From contig CM082584.2 in the NCBI GenBank assembly GCA_040954595.2, positions 2,046,001 to 2,110,000 on the forward strand: a DNA stretch of 64,000 nucleotides. Reading direction: 5' to 3'. Positions within the stretch are counted from its first letter, which is position 1, and each line of letters opens with the position of its first letter. Positions 11,074 through 20,183 of the stretch are shown piece by piece. The position numbers and the translations under genes were made by a program. Under the pieces are notes generated by a model that did not search any database, had not been told where the DNA came from, and worked only from the letters and a program-made list of their open reading frames with translations. This DNA comes from Balanoglossus misakiensis. Taxonomy: Eukaryota; Hemichordata.

Positions 11074-11117
11074 AGCTCTGCGTACAGGTCTGTGTGTTCC
11101 CGGCTGTATGCAGAGCT
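11074..11117. repeat. Short palindrome AGCTCTGCGTACA...TGTATGCAGAGCT
   Basis: A 13-bp inverted pair with one mismatch flanks CAGGTCTGTGTGTTCC. The segment AGCTCTGCGTACAGGTCTGT also occurs inside the transposon arms just after the SAM-like ORF (about 5507), so it is a dispersed motif. Confidence 0.6.
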
Positions 11118-11189
11118 AATGGTCACACAGAGAAACCACACGACAGAGATCTCACCATCTCAAAAAGCTGACTCTGAAAAGCATGTAAA

Positions 11190-11760
11190 AGAATTAAGAC
11201 TGGCTTACCTGTAGGAGGACCTGTGTCACACATCTCTGCCCGCCAAGGTCTTGCCAACGACCCTGGCGATGTCTGTCATCTAGTCTTGCTCCAAGCGATG
11301 CTAATCACACTGGCGGCGCGTTGTACTGTTCCTTTCCTTTATCTACAGGCACAGCGACTGCCGTAAAGCCAAGTCATCACCGGACTCATCATATCTGATA
11401 TACTTCCCTGGCCGGTCGGGGCAACACCGACGTCACGATAAAACGTCGTAGGTCCCGTGGCAACACCGTAGCTACACCCTAATGAGAGAGAATGTCTAGT
11501 GATCTGAGTGACGGCAACTGATCCAGGATCTCAATCACTCACCCGGCTCTGTCAGTGTCATGGCTCTCTCTCTCAACTACGGTGCGACCTGTGATGACGA
11601 CCACCTCGCAAAGTTCTGCCAAGCGCCGCCGCGTCCCATGTAGAAAGGTTGCGAAACCCTTTGAAAACACTGCCAAGAATGCTCCATTATCCGAAATATG
11701 TTCTTTCACTGACGTCTCCACTCATGAGAAATTTAAAAAAGGGGCGTAACACGCTGTTGT
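11190..11760 (-). promoter_or_regulatory. Possible 5' exon and CpG-rich promoter region of a minus-strand transcript
   Basis: The region is more GC- and CpG-rich than its surroundings. On the minus strand there is a strong donor GTGAGTG near 11540 and another GTAAGC near 11210. No long ORF is present, so any exons here would be untranslated leader. The downstream gene is not identified. Confidence 0.25.
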
Positions 11761-12096
11761 AAAAGATCAGCTGATTCGCGACCAAAACATTCACGATTGA
11801 CCCTTGACCTAGGATAGTCCTGTACCCTCGATCCAGCGCCAGCTAAGTTGGCGTTGTTAAAATAATTATTAGGTAAACAGCCATCACTATAAGCTATAGA
11901 TGTAATTCAGTAAACCAAAATCTTTAAAAATATATGTTGTCAAGAACAATTTATAGACCAAGGCCATGGCCAGAGGTACATCCGAAAAATACCAACTGTA
12001 CATGGTTATTCTTGTATAACCTTTGACCCCGATTTGTAAACAGTGCTGCATGTTTGAAGTATCGCTCTTAAAAATTGAGATTCACCTGATGCAGTG

Positions 12097-12102
12097 GTTT
12101 TA
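12097..12102. other. Left target-site duplication GTTTTA
   Basis: GTTTTA directly precedes the left terminus TATGAAAG and is repeated exactly at 20178-20183 after the right terminus CTTTCATA. Confidence 0.9.
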
Positions 12103-12148
12103 TATGAAAGCCAGTTGGGGACATGTACATACGCAATAAATAAAAAAT

Positions 12149-12382
12149 TATCTCGAGATCTCGAGATAATGCTATTCGTTTTCCTGACTTTTTATTTTTT
12201 TATCTCGAGATCTCGAGATAATTCCAATTCGTTTTCCCGACTTTTTATTTTTTTATCTCGAGATCTCGAGATAATTCAAGTTCGTTTTCCCGACTTTTTA
12301 TTTTTTTATCTCGAGATCTCGAGATAATTCCAATTCGTTTTCCCGACTTTTTATTTTTTTATCTCGAGATCTCGAGATAAAT
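12149..12382 (+). repeat. Left subterminal array: five palindrome-bearing 52/53-bp repeats
   Basis: TCTCGAGATCTCGAGA starts at 12151, 12203, 12256, 12309 and 12362. Each sits in a longer 22-bp perfect palindrome and is separated by CGTTTTCCCGACTTTTTATT-type spacers. The regular spacing (five helical turns) suggests transposase-binding sites. Confidence 0.95.
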
Positions 12383-12547
12383 TTGTCTAAAGAGGGCGGG
12401 TGTATTGGTACGGAGACTGTCCAGAGAGGGCGGTGTATCGGTACAGAGAATATGGCGTTCTTTTACTAGCTTGACCTAGTACCAGGACTTTTCGTCGGAT
12501 TCTGCCTTACATGCTGCATCGTATCTTATCAGACTGACTGAGTGTTG
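12383..12547 (+). promoter_or_regulatory. TIR promoter and 5'-UTR exon of the HECT-like gene (inferred)
   Basis: The inner TIR ends in a consensus donor (GTGTTG then GTAAGT at 12548). An acceptor CCTTACAG lies at 13751-13758, just before the coding start. The mirror copy has GTAATT at 19542. The shared TIR may therefore drive inward transcription of both genes. No TATA box is obvious. Confidence 0.4.
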
Positions 12548-12811
12548 GTAAGTTGAGATTTTACCTCCTTCTCATAACCGTTAGATTTGTCGTACACGTA
12601 ACATGACCACACGATGCACAATTTGTACTGGTTTGTGATGTGGCAATCTATTGAGTCGCCTTGCACGTCAAGCGTCATCATGATCATGCCAAACACGATC
12701 GACGCGACGTTGACAATGTGCTGCATGCAATAGGTTGACTGAGACGTTCTTGTCAGTATCTCGTACTCAACTTAACTTGCTTGATTTTTGATTCATGATG
12801 TAACATATGCC

Positions 12812-12813
12812 AT

Positions 12814-12884
<71 letters not shown>
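12812..12884 (+). repeat. (TA)n microsatellite
   Basis: About 70 bp of uninterrupted TA inside the leader intron of the HECT-like gene. Confidence 0.95.
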
Positions 12885-12886
<2 letters not shown>

Positions 12887-13431
12887 ATCACAACTTGAGG
12901 CTAACTCTGGCCTTATGCCGCGCTGTTTGAAACATATATCATACATGATTCAACTTGTGTGTGGGGCGGATAGTTACATCGCCTAGGATCAAGTTGCCAT
13001 AACTGGATTCTTCCAATAAATAAATGCACTTTAACTTGATCTTGAATATTAAACAATGCAATGTTAACATCAGTACAGCTGCTGTGATTTATTTTACTTT
13101 GCTTCAGTCTGTGATTATGACACAGACAAATGTGAGTGTGTATGGTGACCTCAGTACATCCAAGGTCAAACGTCAACAACTCTTCAGTTGATATGAAAGT
13201 TTCAAACAAAAAAATTAAAGCAAAATAGGAACTGTGTGTATGTGTGTGTGTGTGTGTGTGTATGTGTCTGTCTCTATGTATTAATGAGTGTGTGTGTAAT
13301 GTTTGTGCACATTGATTGACTTGATTTAATATTGAAGATTTAAGCACCGATGGCATTTATTACAAAGAGTTATATTATTATCAATAGAGTCCAAGTTGAA
13401 GTCTTAATCACTCCCTAAATTATTTTAAATT

Positions 13432-13529
13432 GTATGTATGTATGTATGTATGTATGTATGTATGCATGTATGTATGTATGTATGTATGTATGTATGTATG
13501 TATGTATGTATGTATGTATGTATGTATGT
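13432..13529 (+). repeat. (TGTA)n microsatellite
   Basis: About 24 TGTA units with one interruption. A second GTTT/GTAT run lies at 13969-14056 in the next intron, and a (TG)n run lies at 13238-13262. Confidence 0.95.
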
Positions 13530-13791
13530 TGACAATTGAGAAGTTTCCTCATCAAAAATTCTGAACAAAATTCTTGCTTCACTGTAATTTTTGGTGAAAT
13601 ATCAACTTTATTCAAGGTGAGAAAGTAGATAGTTTTTCCTTCTGAGATAATATGCTCAACTTTCCCAAACTGTTCATAAAAATCAAGTTGATGCATTATT
13701 TCATGCTTGTCTTTAGGTACATCAGTTTTGATTTAACTGTTGTTGATTTTCCTTACAGAAAAATATTACTTAAGCAAACAGATCAGACAAA

Positions 13792-16285
13792 ATGGCAGAA
13801 AAACTATATGAATTTCTTAGACGACGCAGAGTGCCTGAAGAGGAAATTGACAGACTTGAACAGGAAAAGGTAAATTGTTTATTAGTTCTTGTTGCATATA
13901 TGTAAATATGGCTAAATGAGCTTTAAGGCTAGTAGGTGGAAAAATATTCATTGACAGTCTTTCCATCTTTGTTTGTTTGTTTGTTTGTATGTATGTACCC
14001 GTATGTATGTATGTATGTATGTATGTATGTATGTATGTATGTATGTATGTATGTATTTAGCGAGACCCCCCGCACCCTCTGCCCATATGCATGCACTAAG
14101 ATTCCATGTGCTTTAAATTGATTTTCAGATTGATCCATCGGTGATCCTCTTAATGGATGATGAGATGTTATCTAAGTATTTGACATCTTATGGGGACAGA
14201 GTTGCTGCTGTGGACTTCTCTCGCAGATTATTTTGTACTGTTCCAGACAGAGAGAGCAGGAAGTCAGAACTACTGAAAAAAATAAGACAAAAATTTAGCC
14301 TTCGAAATGGAAAGCAGAATAGTGTATCAGATGACAAGGGAGAATCAAGTAAAGGTAATCGTGGACAAGCCTCAACTAGACCAAGACCATTTGGTAATAC
14401 ACATGCAGCAAAAATAAAGCGGAAAATTGAAATAGGATGGCTTGATTTTGATTTCATTGAAAAAGAATACAAGCAAGTTCGAGCCAGAAAAGGTGGTGGA
14501 ACAAGGTGTATATCAGTAAGTAAGTCGAGCACGAAAGCTGATCTCCTGACTACAGGAAAAGATTTGTTTTTCCCCAACGGCGTATCACAGCGAGGAGACA
14601 TGGACAGTTATCACGTTGACATAAGAGATTCAGGAGAAAGAACAATTGATGAAACAAGCACCGTTGGCGAATTGTATGAAGTAACTGGATTTAGAATGCT
14701 CCGCTTCTACATTATGACAAAGAGAAAAGACTGTGAACAGGTAGTGAAACCTAAAAAGAAGAGCAGACAAACAAGTAAGCAGTCACAATTAGAATCAGTG
14801 TCATTGTCAGATGACAGCAGTGATGCTGATCTACCTGATCCAGGACTTGATAGGCATGTGCCAGTTCCACCGGCAAAGACGAGACAAGCAAGCAAGGGAC
14901 AGTCACAAGCTCTTCCACAGGAATCTATTGATATGTTGTCTGATGAGAGCAATGATGCAGGTGTACCAAGTGCAGGAAACCACAATAAGCATATCCTAGA
15001 TACAGTTCACCATGATCATGGTGTGCCCAGTTGTAGCAGATTCCAGTCTGAACCCATCCCTGACGTAGGTTCTGAAGTCACATTAGAGACAGTCGATTCT
15101 GATGCAGAACCACTGGTGATTAGTGATAATGATTCAAACATTGTTCAGTTTGGATCACGGGGTTCCAATAGTAACTCAGCAGAAAGCCTTGATTCTACAT
15201 TGCCGTTCTTTGAAAATGATGAACCTGTTAGCCAATCCCAGCCCCAAGACACTACCAGTCATATCAGTGAAGATCAAGACCCAGTGGAGACTAGAACACT
15301 TGTAATACACAGGAGTGATGTTTTGAATGACATGATTTCAGAATTCTCAGATCCAAAGATTATGGCATGTCCTATCAATGTGGCCATGGTTATGCCAGGA
15401 GGTAATATTGAGCGTGGTAGTGGTAGTGGAGTTGTGAGAGACTGTTTTACAAGGTTTTGGTCCGAGTTCTATGAATGTTGCACAGTTGGAAAGAATTGCC
15501 GGGTGCCATTCATTAGGCATGATTACCCAAGAGAAAAATGGGAAGCTGTAGCAAGAATAATCATGAAGGGTTGGAAGGAAATGGATTACTTCCCTATTGA
15601 GTTTGCAAAGCCATTCATGGAAGAAGTAATGTTTGGAGACCACAAGTGTGAAGAGGCAAGTCTACTTCAAGTGTATTATCACTTCCTGTCTGAATCGGAC
15701 CGTGAAGTATTTGAAGCTGCAATGAAGAACTTCCAAGAAGTAGAAGAAGATGAGTTAATTGAAGTGTTAGACCGACATGACTGTAAAAGACTGCCAACCA
15801 AAGAAAACATTGGATCCATTCTGCACGAAATAGCGCATAAAGAGATAGTACAAGAGCCAATGTTTGTCATTGATAGTTGGCGACCAATCTTACAGCCATT
15901 AGGCAAACAAATTGGCAAAGAGAACTTGGATAGACTGTATAATGACAAGAAACCAACAACAAAGAAAGTCCTACAACATCTTCAAATCGCCGAATGCTTG
16001 AATAATGATGAGAGGGCTGTTGCTAATCACTTAAAACGATACATCCGTGAACTTGAACAAAGTACTCTAAAGAAGTTCCTGAGATATTGCACTGGTTGTG
16101 ACATAATGACAGCAGAGCCGATTCAAGTGTCATTTGTTAAACTTGATGGTTTACAACGTCGTCCAGTTGCTCACACATGTGACAATGTGCTTGAACTGCC
16201 ATTGTCATATGCCAACTTCGTAGAATTCAGAAGTGAGTTCAATGCAGTTTTGAACAGTGGTTTTTGGGACATGGATATTATTTGA
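13792..16285 (+). CDS. SAM-like/HECT-domain E3 ubiquitin ligase-like protein encoded by the transposon
   Basis: Two coding exons: 13792-13869 (26 codons, donor GTAAAT) and 14129-16285 (acceptor TTTTCAG), joined in phase 0 to give 744 aa. Residues 1-62 form a helical SAM/Death-like module (EEEIDRLEQ, then SYGDRVAAVDF). Residues about 110-220 form a basic region with IGWLDFDF and the GGGTRCISV motif, seen in G2E3-like multicopy families. Residues about 230-400 are an acidic, Ser-rich linker with EPLVISDNDS, which resembles a SUMO-interacting motif. Residues about 405-744 resemble a HECT domain, with GSGSGVVRDCFTRFW in the N-lobe and RRPVAHTCDNVLELP in the C-lobe. The presumed thioester Cys is about residue 710 (codon 16178-16180). 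If active it would transfer ubiquitin or a related modifier. Its role in transposition is unknown. AATAAA lies at 17216. Confidence 0.85.
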
Positions 16286-16673
16286 GACCATTGATATTGT
16301 TTCCATTGGTAGAACAGCAATGGTGAGTTATTACATGAATTAAAGGGACAATATTGTTGTGTTTGGCTTACATTGATATAAAGAATACAGGGAATACTTG
16401 TGTAAAGTCACTTGGTATGCAAAGTAATGATTATGTCAATGATGAACCTGACGTGTCAGAGGTCACCTCTTTGCTGCATGGAAGAGGTGAATTTATGTGG
16501 ATTCATTAAGGGATGCGCCTGTAACTTTGCACTATTTTCAGTGTTTTCTTTAAATGTTCATACAGTTGCCATTTACTGTCATATTTCCTACAAATTGTTT
16601 TATCATTGATTACGTTAAATGTTTACACATATTATCTAATATATGGAGAAGCTAAATACTTGATGTGTTATTG

Positions 16674-16820
16674 CAGCCTGTTGTGGGGAGTTATTCAGTT
16701 ACTTATTCAGCCTGTTGTGGGGAGTTATTCAGTTACTTATTCAGCCTGTTGTGGGGAGTTATTCAGTTACTTATTCAGCCTGTTGTGGGGAGTTATTCAG
16801 TTACTTATTCAGTTACTATG
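16674..16820 (+). repeat. 34-bp tandem repeat, four copies, in the 3'-UTR
   Basis: CAGCCTGTTGTGGGGAGTTA starts at 16674, 16708, 16742 and 16776. An ORF through it is fortuitous because 34 is not a multiple of 3 and the ORF extends only a short way. Confidence 0.95.
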
Positions 16821-17215
16821 TGACACAGTGTGTGACATAATGGTTAAAGCACAGGATGACCAGGCTTGGTTATTGGTGTAGATATAATGTAAACAAACAA
16901 CTAGGAGTAGTCTCTGTTCCACTCTACCAAAGAAGATCAGTGCTTTACTTGTCACTTATCGTCTGTATACTTAGTTTCTTTATTAACATGTTTGTTTGTT
17001 TGTTTACATATTTACATCTACAACCAAGCCTGGGCATCATGTGGTTTTAAGGTGCAAACAGTTGAGCCACAAAGTTGTTGTATTTCAGCTTTTATTTGCG
17101 GTGACAGTATTATACTTTACAGAATTAGATCTAACATTAACACAAAGTCTGTGCCATAGTTTCATATTACTTCAGTGTTGAAGATGAACAATATTGTCAT
17201 TATGTTCTGAAAGTT

Positions 17216-17221
17216 AATAAA
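17216..17221 (+). terminator. AATAAA polyadenylation signal of the HECT-like gene
   Basis: AATAAA with a following GT-rich stretch (TTTGTTGTGTTG), about 930 bp after the stop. The next gene converges from the other strand and ends only 116 bp further on. Confidence 0.6.
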
Positions 17222-17336
17222 ACTTTGTTGTGTTGACAAATATCTTGCTTTAATTCATCCAGTTCCTTGCATGGAAGTGACATTGTTGTTGTTGTTTGGG
17301 TGATGTATAATAATTTCCTTTTACAGTAAGGTCTTG

Positions 17337-19304
17337 CTAGTCCGATAAGGATTCATATTTTATAGAATTTCGGAGATTCAGGTACAATTCCACAGCAGAA
17401 TATGGGTCAGAAGGTAAATGCATATTGTTGTCGACCATGTATGAGACACAGTACTCGAATAAATCTTCATCACAGGGGCACGCTCCTTTGAACACACATT
17501 CCTCTCGGCATGTGTTAATCTGTTCCTGAGAAACAGTTGATCCGAAATCATGACTTCCATACATCTCCGGGACAAAGAACATCATGTGAGGTCGCCCGAT
17601 GGGAGAGACTGCGTTACGTGAACGACTGATCCTGTGACAATTCCATTCCATTACAGCATCATCCAGTTCATCCTGAATTATAAAATGACAGGCACAAAAT
17701 GTATGAGGAAGTTCAATGTTAGCAGTTTAATACATGCATCAGTTAAACATAGTCCCTAGGTACTATAGGATATCTAAAAGATACATACATGGTGACACCT
17801 CATCTACATGAACTCTTCAGACGGGAAGGTACACCTAAAATTAATTTATTGTAGTGAAATATAACCAAACAAACGGAATAAAATTACAAATATTATAATT
17901 ATAACAATTTACATATATTAGATTATCAATTGGTGTATAGACGGGTTTACCAGCTGGCGTGTAATTTATGATGAGGCTTATCACACCAACAGTATTCGAT
18001 CCGAGATTAATAGTAAGGTATTTATCGAAGGAGTGGAAAGTCTAAAATGTTGTCCAACATATGCATGCAGGATAGAGGTGCATAAAATGGGCAATTGGAA
18101 TAAGTAGACAAGGACAGTCTTAAATCACACACACAATGCATTGCAGGTTGTGATTTTTGTTCATCATGATACATATCAACACATGTACAGCACATTTTAA
18201 GCCTTTTTTACTTTGTATTTGAAGGTTTAAACCAAAATATGTGAGCAGTCCTTTCTTTTCAATACATAAAAACGTTCTTTTTTATACTCCTCCCATTTGG
18301 AAGAGCGTAGGGTTATTGTTAGTCAGTTTATACATGGGACTTCTTATATTTTATTGTATTGTACGTTTTCACTATATAATATCAATCCTAGCAATATTTT
18401 CTGTATAAGTATTTAAAGTATATACAGTATAAGTGATAGTGTAACAGATTGAGGAAAGACAATTATTTTTTAAGTCCCAAATTCTTCTTCTTACCTGTAT
18501 CATTTTCAGGAAGCAAAATCTGACCAGATCTTTATCAAGATAATCACCACTGAAGACTCCATCATCCTTTAGTTTGTAGAAAAGATCCAACCAAAACTGT
18601 CCACAGTGTTGGCAAAATGTACCCCACCATCGTTCTATGCGTTGGTTGAGTTGACTGCTGCCATAATAAAAGCAGTTGTCATCATTTGTTAGAAACTTCT
18701 GGAACTGTTCAACATGTCCATTTTCTGTGCCTCTATCCGCTCGCATGTTTTGGGGGCAAGATTTCAGACTTTCAACTTCTTTGATGAAGTACCCTGCTAT
18801 AATCTTCGGATCACTGTTGGTGTGATAAGCTTGAGCCCAAATTACACGCCTGGAAAACCCGTCTATACACCCATTGATTGCTATTCCGTAAGGGGAAAGT
18901 TTGTCATACGAATCTAGGTGCCACATATAGTTCGGCCCAGGAGACCCATACTGGCGACGGCGTAGACGACGTCTCTTTCTTAATTCCACACCTATGGGGT
19001 CAATGATCTGGAGTAACAACCGCACACTCTCCCTGTCGATAACCAATCCTCTCTGGACACACTTTAAATGCATCCACCGATAGCCGTGGAGTCTTCCAGA
19101 TTTGTCAACCTCTTCTCTCAGAAATGTTATTACCTCATTGATGTCTGAATGGTACTTCCGTCCGAAAAGTCCGAGTTTCTTCAGTAATCTTTTAAGATGA
19201 CGCATACTAATGACAACGTTATGATTGACAGCTAAAGTAGCCAGGATTTCACTGTAGTTGAAGCCCATGTTGAAATAGATACGGATTATATCATCTCTTT
19301 CCAT
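17337..19304 (-). CDS. Integrase-type DDE transposase of the IS3EU-like element
   Basis: Exon 1 runs from ATG at 19304 (context ACCATGG) to 18495 (donor GTAAGA). Exon 2 runs from 17672 (acceptor AATTCAG) to 17337. The join is in phase 0 and gives 381 aa. Residues 1-60 are a helix-turn-helix region (GFNYSEILATL, then SMRHLKRLLKKLGL). A basic segment RKRRRLRRR precedes the catalytic core. The RNase H-fold core shows the first Asp in MWHLDSYDKL, the second in MRADRGTENG and the Glu in NQRIERWWG, which is the DDE triad of retroviral-integrase/IS3-like enzymes. The C-terminal exon has WNCHRISRSRNAVSPIGRP, typical of this family. It would cut the TIRs and join them to the target with a 6-bp stagger. 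No disabling mutation is seen. Confidence 0.88.
17935..18012 (+). repeat. Inverted fragment of the transposase exon inside its own intron
   Basis: Reversed, this segment reads ACTGTTGGTGTGATAAGC, then AATTACACGCC, then AAACCCGTCTATACACC. These also occur in order on the plus strand at about 18805-18870 inside the catalytic exon. The two copies are in opposite orientation about 0.85 kb apart, so the pre-mRNA could form a hairpin. Confidence 0.75.
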
Positions 19305-19529
19305 GGTGACGTTATCTGTTCGATAGAGGAGGAATGTTAATTGTCGCATTAGATAAAAGGAATTATCGTACAATGATAATGAATAAAGTATAATATTGAA
19401 ACCAATTGTTTAGTAACTTTACCACTGAGTCAGTTTTCTTGCCAACTTGGAAAGTAATCTCAGGCCAAGACTTCGGTAATTTGTCCCAGTACGTATAACT
19501 AGTAATTATAAATATTACGAAGTTGAAAT

Positions 19530-19740
19530 GTCAACTAATTACCAAGACTCATGCACTCAGTCTGATGATACGATGCAGCATGCAGCTCTGAAACCGACGA
19601 TCACTCCTACCATTGAATACACTGAGTGCTTGCTTGCCAATTCTCCGTACCGATATCGATGCATGTCCTTCTCTGGACCGATATCGATGCATGGTCCTCT
19701 CTGGACAGTCTCCCTACCAACACACCACCCTCTTTCGAGA
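19530..19740 (-). promoter_or_regulatory. Right TIR promoter and 5'-UTR exon of the transposase gene (inferred)
   Basis: The complement matches 12383-12547 in order, including GAGACTGTCCAGAGAGG, ATGCTGCATCGTATC and the exon end. The donor here is GTAATT, and an acceptor ATCGAACAG lies at 19316-19324, just before the coding start. Confidence 0.4.
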
Positions 19741-19744
19741 GAAT

Positions 19745-20136
19745 TATCTCGAGATCTCAAGATAAAAAAATAAAAAGTCGGAAAAACGAATAGCATTATC
19801 TCGAGATCTCGAGATAAAAAAATAAAAAGTCAGGAAAACGAACTTGAATTATCTCGAGATCTCGAGATAAAAAAATAAAAAGTCGGGAAAACGAATAGCA
19901 TTATCTCGAGATCTCGAGATAAAAAAATAAAAAGTCAGGAAAACGAACTTGAATTATCTCGAGATCTCGAGATAAAAAAATAAAAAGTCGGGAAAACGAA
20001 TGGAATTATCTCGAGATCTCGAGATATAAAAATAAAAAGTCAGGAAAACGAACTTGAATTATCTCGAGATCTCGAGATAAAAAAATAAAAAGTCAGGAAA
20101 ACGAATGGAATTATCTCGAGATCTCGAGATAATTTT
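19745..20136 (-). repeat. Right subterminal array: eight palindrome-bearing repeats
   Basis: TCTCGAGATCTC starts at 19747, 19799, 19852, 19904, 19957, 20009, 20062 and 20114. Spacers alternate between AACGAATAGCATTA/AACGAATGGAATTA and AACGAACTTGAATTA types, so the array grew in two-unit steps. Confidence 0.95.
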
Positions 20137-20177
20137 TTATTTATTGCGTATGTACATGTCCCCAACTGGCTTTCATA

Positions 20178-20183
20178 GTTTTA
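20178..20183. other. Right target-site duplication GTTTTA
   Basis: Matches 12097-12102 exactly. Confidence 0.9.

Larger units (their letters stand above)
12103..20177. mobile_element. Complete 8.1-kb autonomous DNA transposon, IS3EU-type, carrying a HECT-like gene and a DDE transposase
   Basis: The termini TATGAAAGCCAGTTGGGG and its complement are exactly flanked by GTTTTA. The TIRs run about 450 bp on the left (12103-12550) and 640 bp on the right (19530-20177), differing mainly in the number of palindromic subterminal repeats (five versus eight). Inside are two convergent spliced genes, a HECT-type E3-like gene (plus) and an integrase-type transposase (minus). From memory, the 6-bp duplication and TAY...RTA ends are those of the IS3EU superfamily, whose transposase resembles the bacterial IS3 DDE enzyme. 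Neither gene shows a stop or frameshift in the spliced model, so the copy may be active or recently so. Confidence 0.9.

Noticed and set aside
11539-11749. Overlapping 60-64-aa ORFs on both strands
   Set aside because: CpG-rich sequence lowers stop frequency. Neither peptide shows a domain or splice support. Kept only as a possible leader exon region.
13429-14056. Long ORFs rich in Tyr-Ile-His-Thr or Val-Cys-Met-Tyr repeats
   Set aside because: They are translations of (TGTA)n and related microsatellites inside introns of the HECT-like gene.
16606-16881. 91-aa ORF over a four-copy repeat
   Set aside because: It lies in the 3'-UTR before the AATAAA of the HECT-like gene, and the 34-bp unit changes frame each time.
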